Positions 61,801-64,000 of a stretch of DNA of 64,000 nt are shown piece after piece (within the stretch, counting starts at the first letter, position 1; every line of letters begins with the position of its first letter). The translations under genes and the position numbers were made by a program. The notes under the pieces are model-generated. The model had not been told where the DNA came from, ran no database searches, and was given only the letters and a program-made list of their open reading frames with translations. The DNA comes from Caprimulgus europaeus (Eukaryota > Chordata > Aves > Caprimulgiformes > Caprimulgidae): the NCBI GenBank assembly GCA_907165065.1, contig OU015528.1, forward strand, positions 29,596,515 to 29,660,514. The letters run 5' to 3'.

Positions 61801-64000
61801 TCCCAGTGTGATACATGTGAGAGTTACATGGACATAGTTATCTAAGTATATTTCCATATACTTATGAAAATAGCCTCTTATGAAATATACTTATATTTCT
61901 TATACCTATATATACTTATATTTTATAGCCTCCTATTAAAAATATCTTCAAATTAAGTTAGATAAGCAGTAATGTAGATTTTATATGCTACTTCTGGTTT
62001 GTTGTAGTCATATAGGGAGGGATATGGGACATTTAGACCATTAGAGCTCAAGTCATTTATTTCATTTGGGAATATTCTAACATTAGCAAACAAATATCCA
62101 TAAAAACAATTATATTTTGTTTATGTGGGTTTCCTCAAACGTCCCACTATGTGTAAAGTTTAGGAGGTGGAGAAGAGATTGTCTCTCTAGCCCAAGAGCT
62201 ATTTGAAGTAAAATTTTCCCACTAATTAACAAAATTAAGGCTCAGGAAAGATTCAGTGTTTGAACTTTAACTAGAATGCAAACCACCAACCAAGCAATGA
62301 GGGACGTTTGTTTCATTCATATTCAACCCCTCTATATTCACACTAGAATTTTTTTGTCAGAAGGGCCATACAGGGATTCTTGAGACTACATTACGAGAAG
62401 AGGGACACAACAGCTCTATTGTCTTCAGTAAATCACTATCAACTTCTAGAATTTAGATAATTGGTCAGGTCTATGCCAAAATGATGAGAGATGTAAGATA
62501 ATGTCAAATATCGTGCTGTATTTCAAGTGCATCATTGCTGGGCTGAGAAAGATGTACTAGTTAACTCTTGCATTACTTTACAACCTAGCAGAAGTTTTTC
62601 CCATTGTACATTAAAATGAATACATTAAAGATATACAAAGATGATTGTCTAAATATCAGTTTGATTTGTATATGATAACAAAAGAGAATGTGCCAGATTT
62701 ATATCCCTATTTCAACAGAGAAGAATCTCAAAGGACATTGAAATGAAGAATGGGACTATGTCCATTCACACAATCATATTTCTCTTCAACAGGTTGCTGA
62801 CACATTAGTAGAAAAAGTACAGAAATTATACCTTTATACTTTGTCAAAAAGCAGACTATTAAGGAGAAATATTATGAATAACACTATGTTATATTTTTGA
62901 TCATCTCTTTCCAAGTTTATGAAGCATTCATTGCTAAAGAAAACAAAAACATACTTGTTTGATTGCAGTGGAATACCAGCAAGTAAAGTCTGCCAGAAAA
63001 ATAATCAATCTTGGCTCAAATTACTTACTGAAATCCTTCTTAGATTTTTTTTTTTTTTAAGAGGGGTTTAATAAAAGTTTGCTAAAAATTATAAAATTTG
63101 AAGAGAACACTATGATCAATCATTGAATTTATAAATATAAGTAGGATTTCTAGCTTTAGCAATAAAACCAAATGAGGAGCATTTGCATTAGGTTAAAGTG
63201 ATGCATGTCTCTGTAAATGTATTGCTGTTTTTCTGGGGGATTTTCTGAGTACACATGTGATTACATAATACAGCACTAAAAACAGTTCTCTTAAATCATT
63301 AAATAATGTTAATTCTAGTTAAGCATTAAAGAAACATAATTAGAGATAATGTAATAATATACCTACATGCATTTAGTTAAATGTGGTGCACCTCATAAAT
63401 ACAGTATTAATTGCACATCTCATTAGATTTAAAATTATTCCACATATTTCAAGGTTTTTTTTATAAAAAAATATATTTCATTTTTATAAAATGCAGCTGT
63501 TTACCTATTATGAATCAAAAAACATTTAATCATAAATTGATAAAAGATCACTGGCTTGTAATTATTTACAAGAATGAAAGTAGCTCTAATAGCACATTCT
63601 TAGTTAAAAATATACTGCATCATGATTTAAATATAATTGGTGACTGCTGACATTCCCCAAATGCACCAGTCATCAGTAAGTTTCTGTGTTTCAGGAAACA
63701 TAACAGTCTTTTAAGATTTTTTTACAATACAATTGTATTAATATGATCGATATTTTCATCACATTAAAAAAAAAGATTTCTTATAACATCTGTAAATGAT
63801 ACACAGGAGCTCAGACTAATGTTTAAAGGACTCCTTACAGCTTTATTTTGCATGGAATTGTGAAACACATCAATTTTTGCACACCTATGTCTCCTTATAC
63901 GCTACAGGCCTCTGCTCCCAGTTTATTGATTGTTACTAAAATTGATATTTAAGCACGTTAATTTAGATTTTGTCTGTAGAGTGAGAATGACAAAATTTCA
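58851..64000. other. AT-rich non-coding stretch
   Basis: No gene or named element recognised. It contains an AAAG/AAAC-rich run at 59188-59222, T runs at 60949-60961 and 63046-63058, and imperfect internal duplications of ATACTTATAT/TAGCCTC words at 61848-61935. The part from about 63060 to 63450 is TAAT-rich with an ATTTGCAT octamer near 63180, and resembles conserved non-coding DNA by texture only. Confidence 0.45.

Overview
This window looks like AT-rich, gene-poor DNA from a bird, probably a neoavian species. The evidence is the repeat content. There are at least nine CR1 LINE copies, several ending in the avian CR1 tails (ATTCTATG)n or (ATTCTGTG)n. There are also four solo LTRs of recognisably avian endogenous-retrovirus type. 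I found no SINE of mammalian type, no CRISPR array, no operon structure, no rRNA or tRNA gene, and no promoter-like CpG island. The sequence is best read as intergenic DNA or the inside of very long introns.

Layout, left to right. 1-4834 is unannotated AT-rich DNA with small microsatellites. 4835-6156 holds two CR1 3' ends in tandem (+), from different subfamilies. 6157-13656 is AT-rich DNA with one (AC)13-A21 tract. 13657-14755 is a minus-strand CR1 in which the middle of ORF2 runs straight into the 3' tail. 14756-29696 is AT-rich DNA with a strong G-quadruplex motif at 17201-17229 and several simple repeats. 29697-30691 is a solo LTR (-). 31595-31890 is a CR1 3' end (-). 32702-33031 is a compact solo LTR (-) with a perfect 6-bp target duplication. 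33216-33500 is a nearly pure 57-unit AAAAT pentanucleotide array. 37505-38160 is a solo LTR (-) with a perfect 5-bp duplication. 38432-38966 is a CR1 (+). 38967-44112 is AT-rich and includes a TAAT-rich stretch that looks like conserved non-coding DNA. 44146-46051 is the longest CR1 relic, a mosaic of plus-strand endonuclease and reverse-transcriptase parts around an inverted CR1 piece, with a perfect 15-bp-arm hairpin at its left edge. 49537-49941 is a CR1 (+). 51665-52055 is an unidentified GC-rich patch. 53357-54510 is a solo LTR (+) carrying about eight degenerate units of about 48 bp. 55288-55479 is the best host coding candidate: a 64-codon, phase 0-0 open block with good splice sites. 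55718-56042 is a CR1 (+). The rest, to 64000, is AT-rich with one very degraded CR1 tail near 58750.

No complete gene can be supported and no genes can be seen working together. Most long open frames are antisense shadows of CR1 or lie inside LTRs. The points most worth following are the lone exon candidate, the pentanucleotide array, the inverted and internally deleted CR1 copies, and the minisatellite inside one LTR. I did not find convincing evidence of a new biological system.
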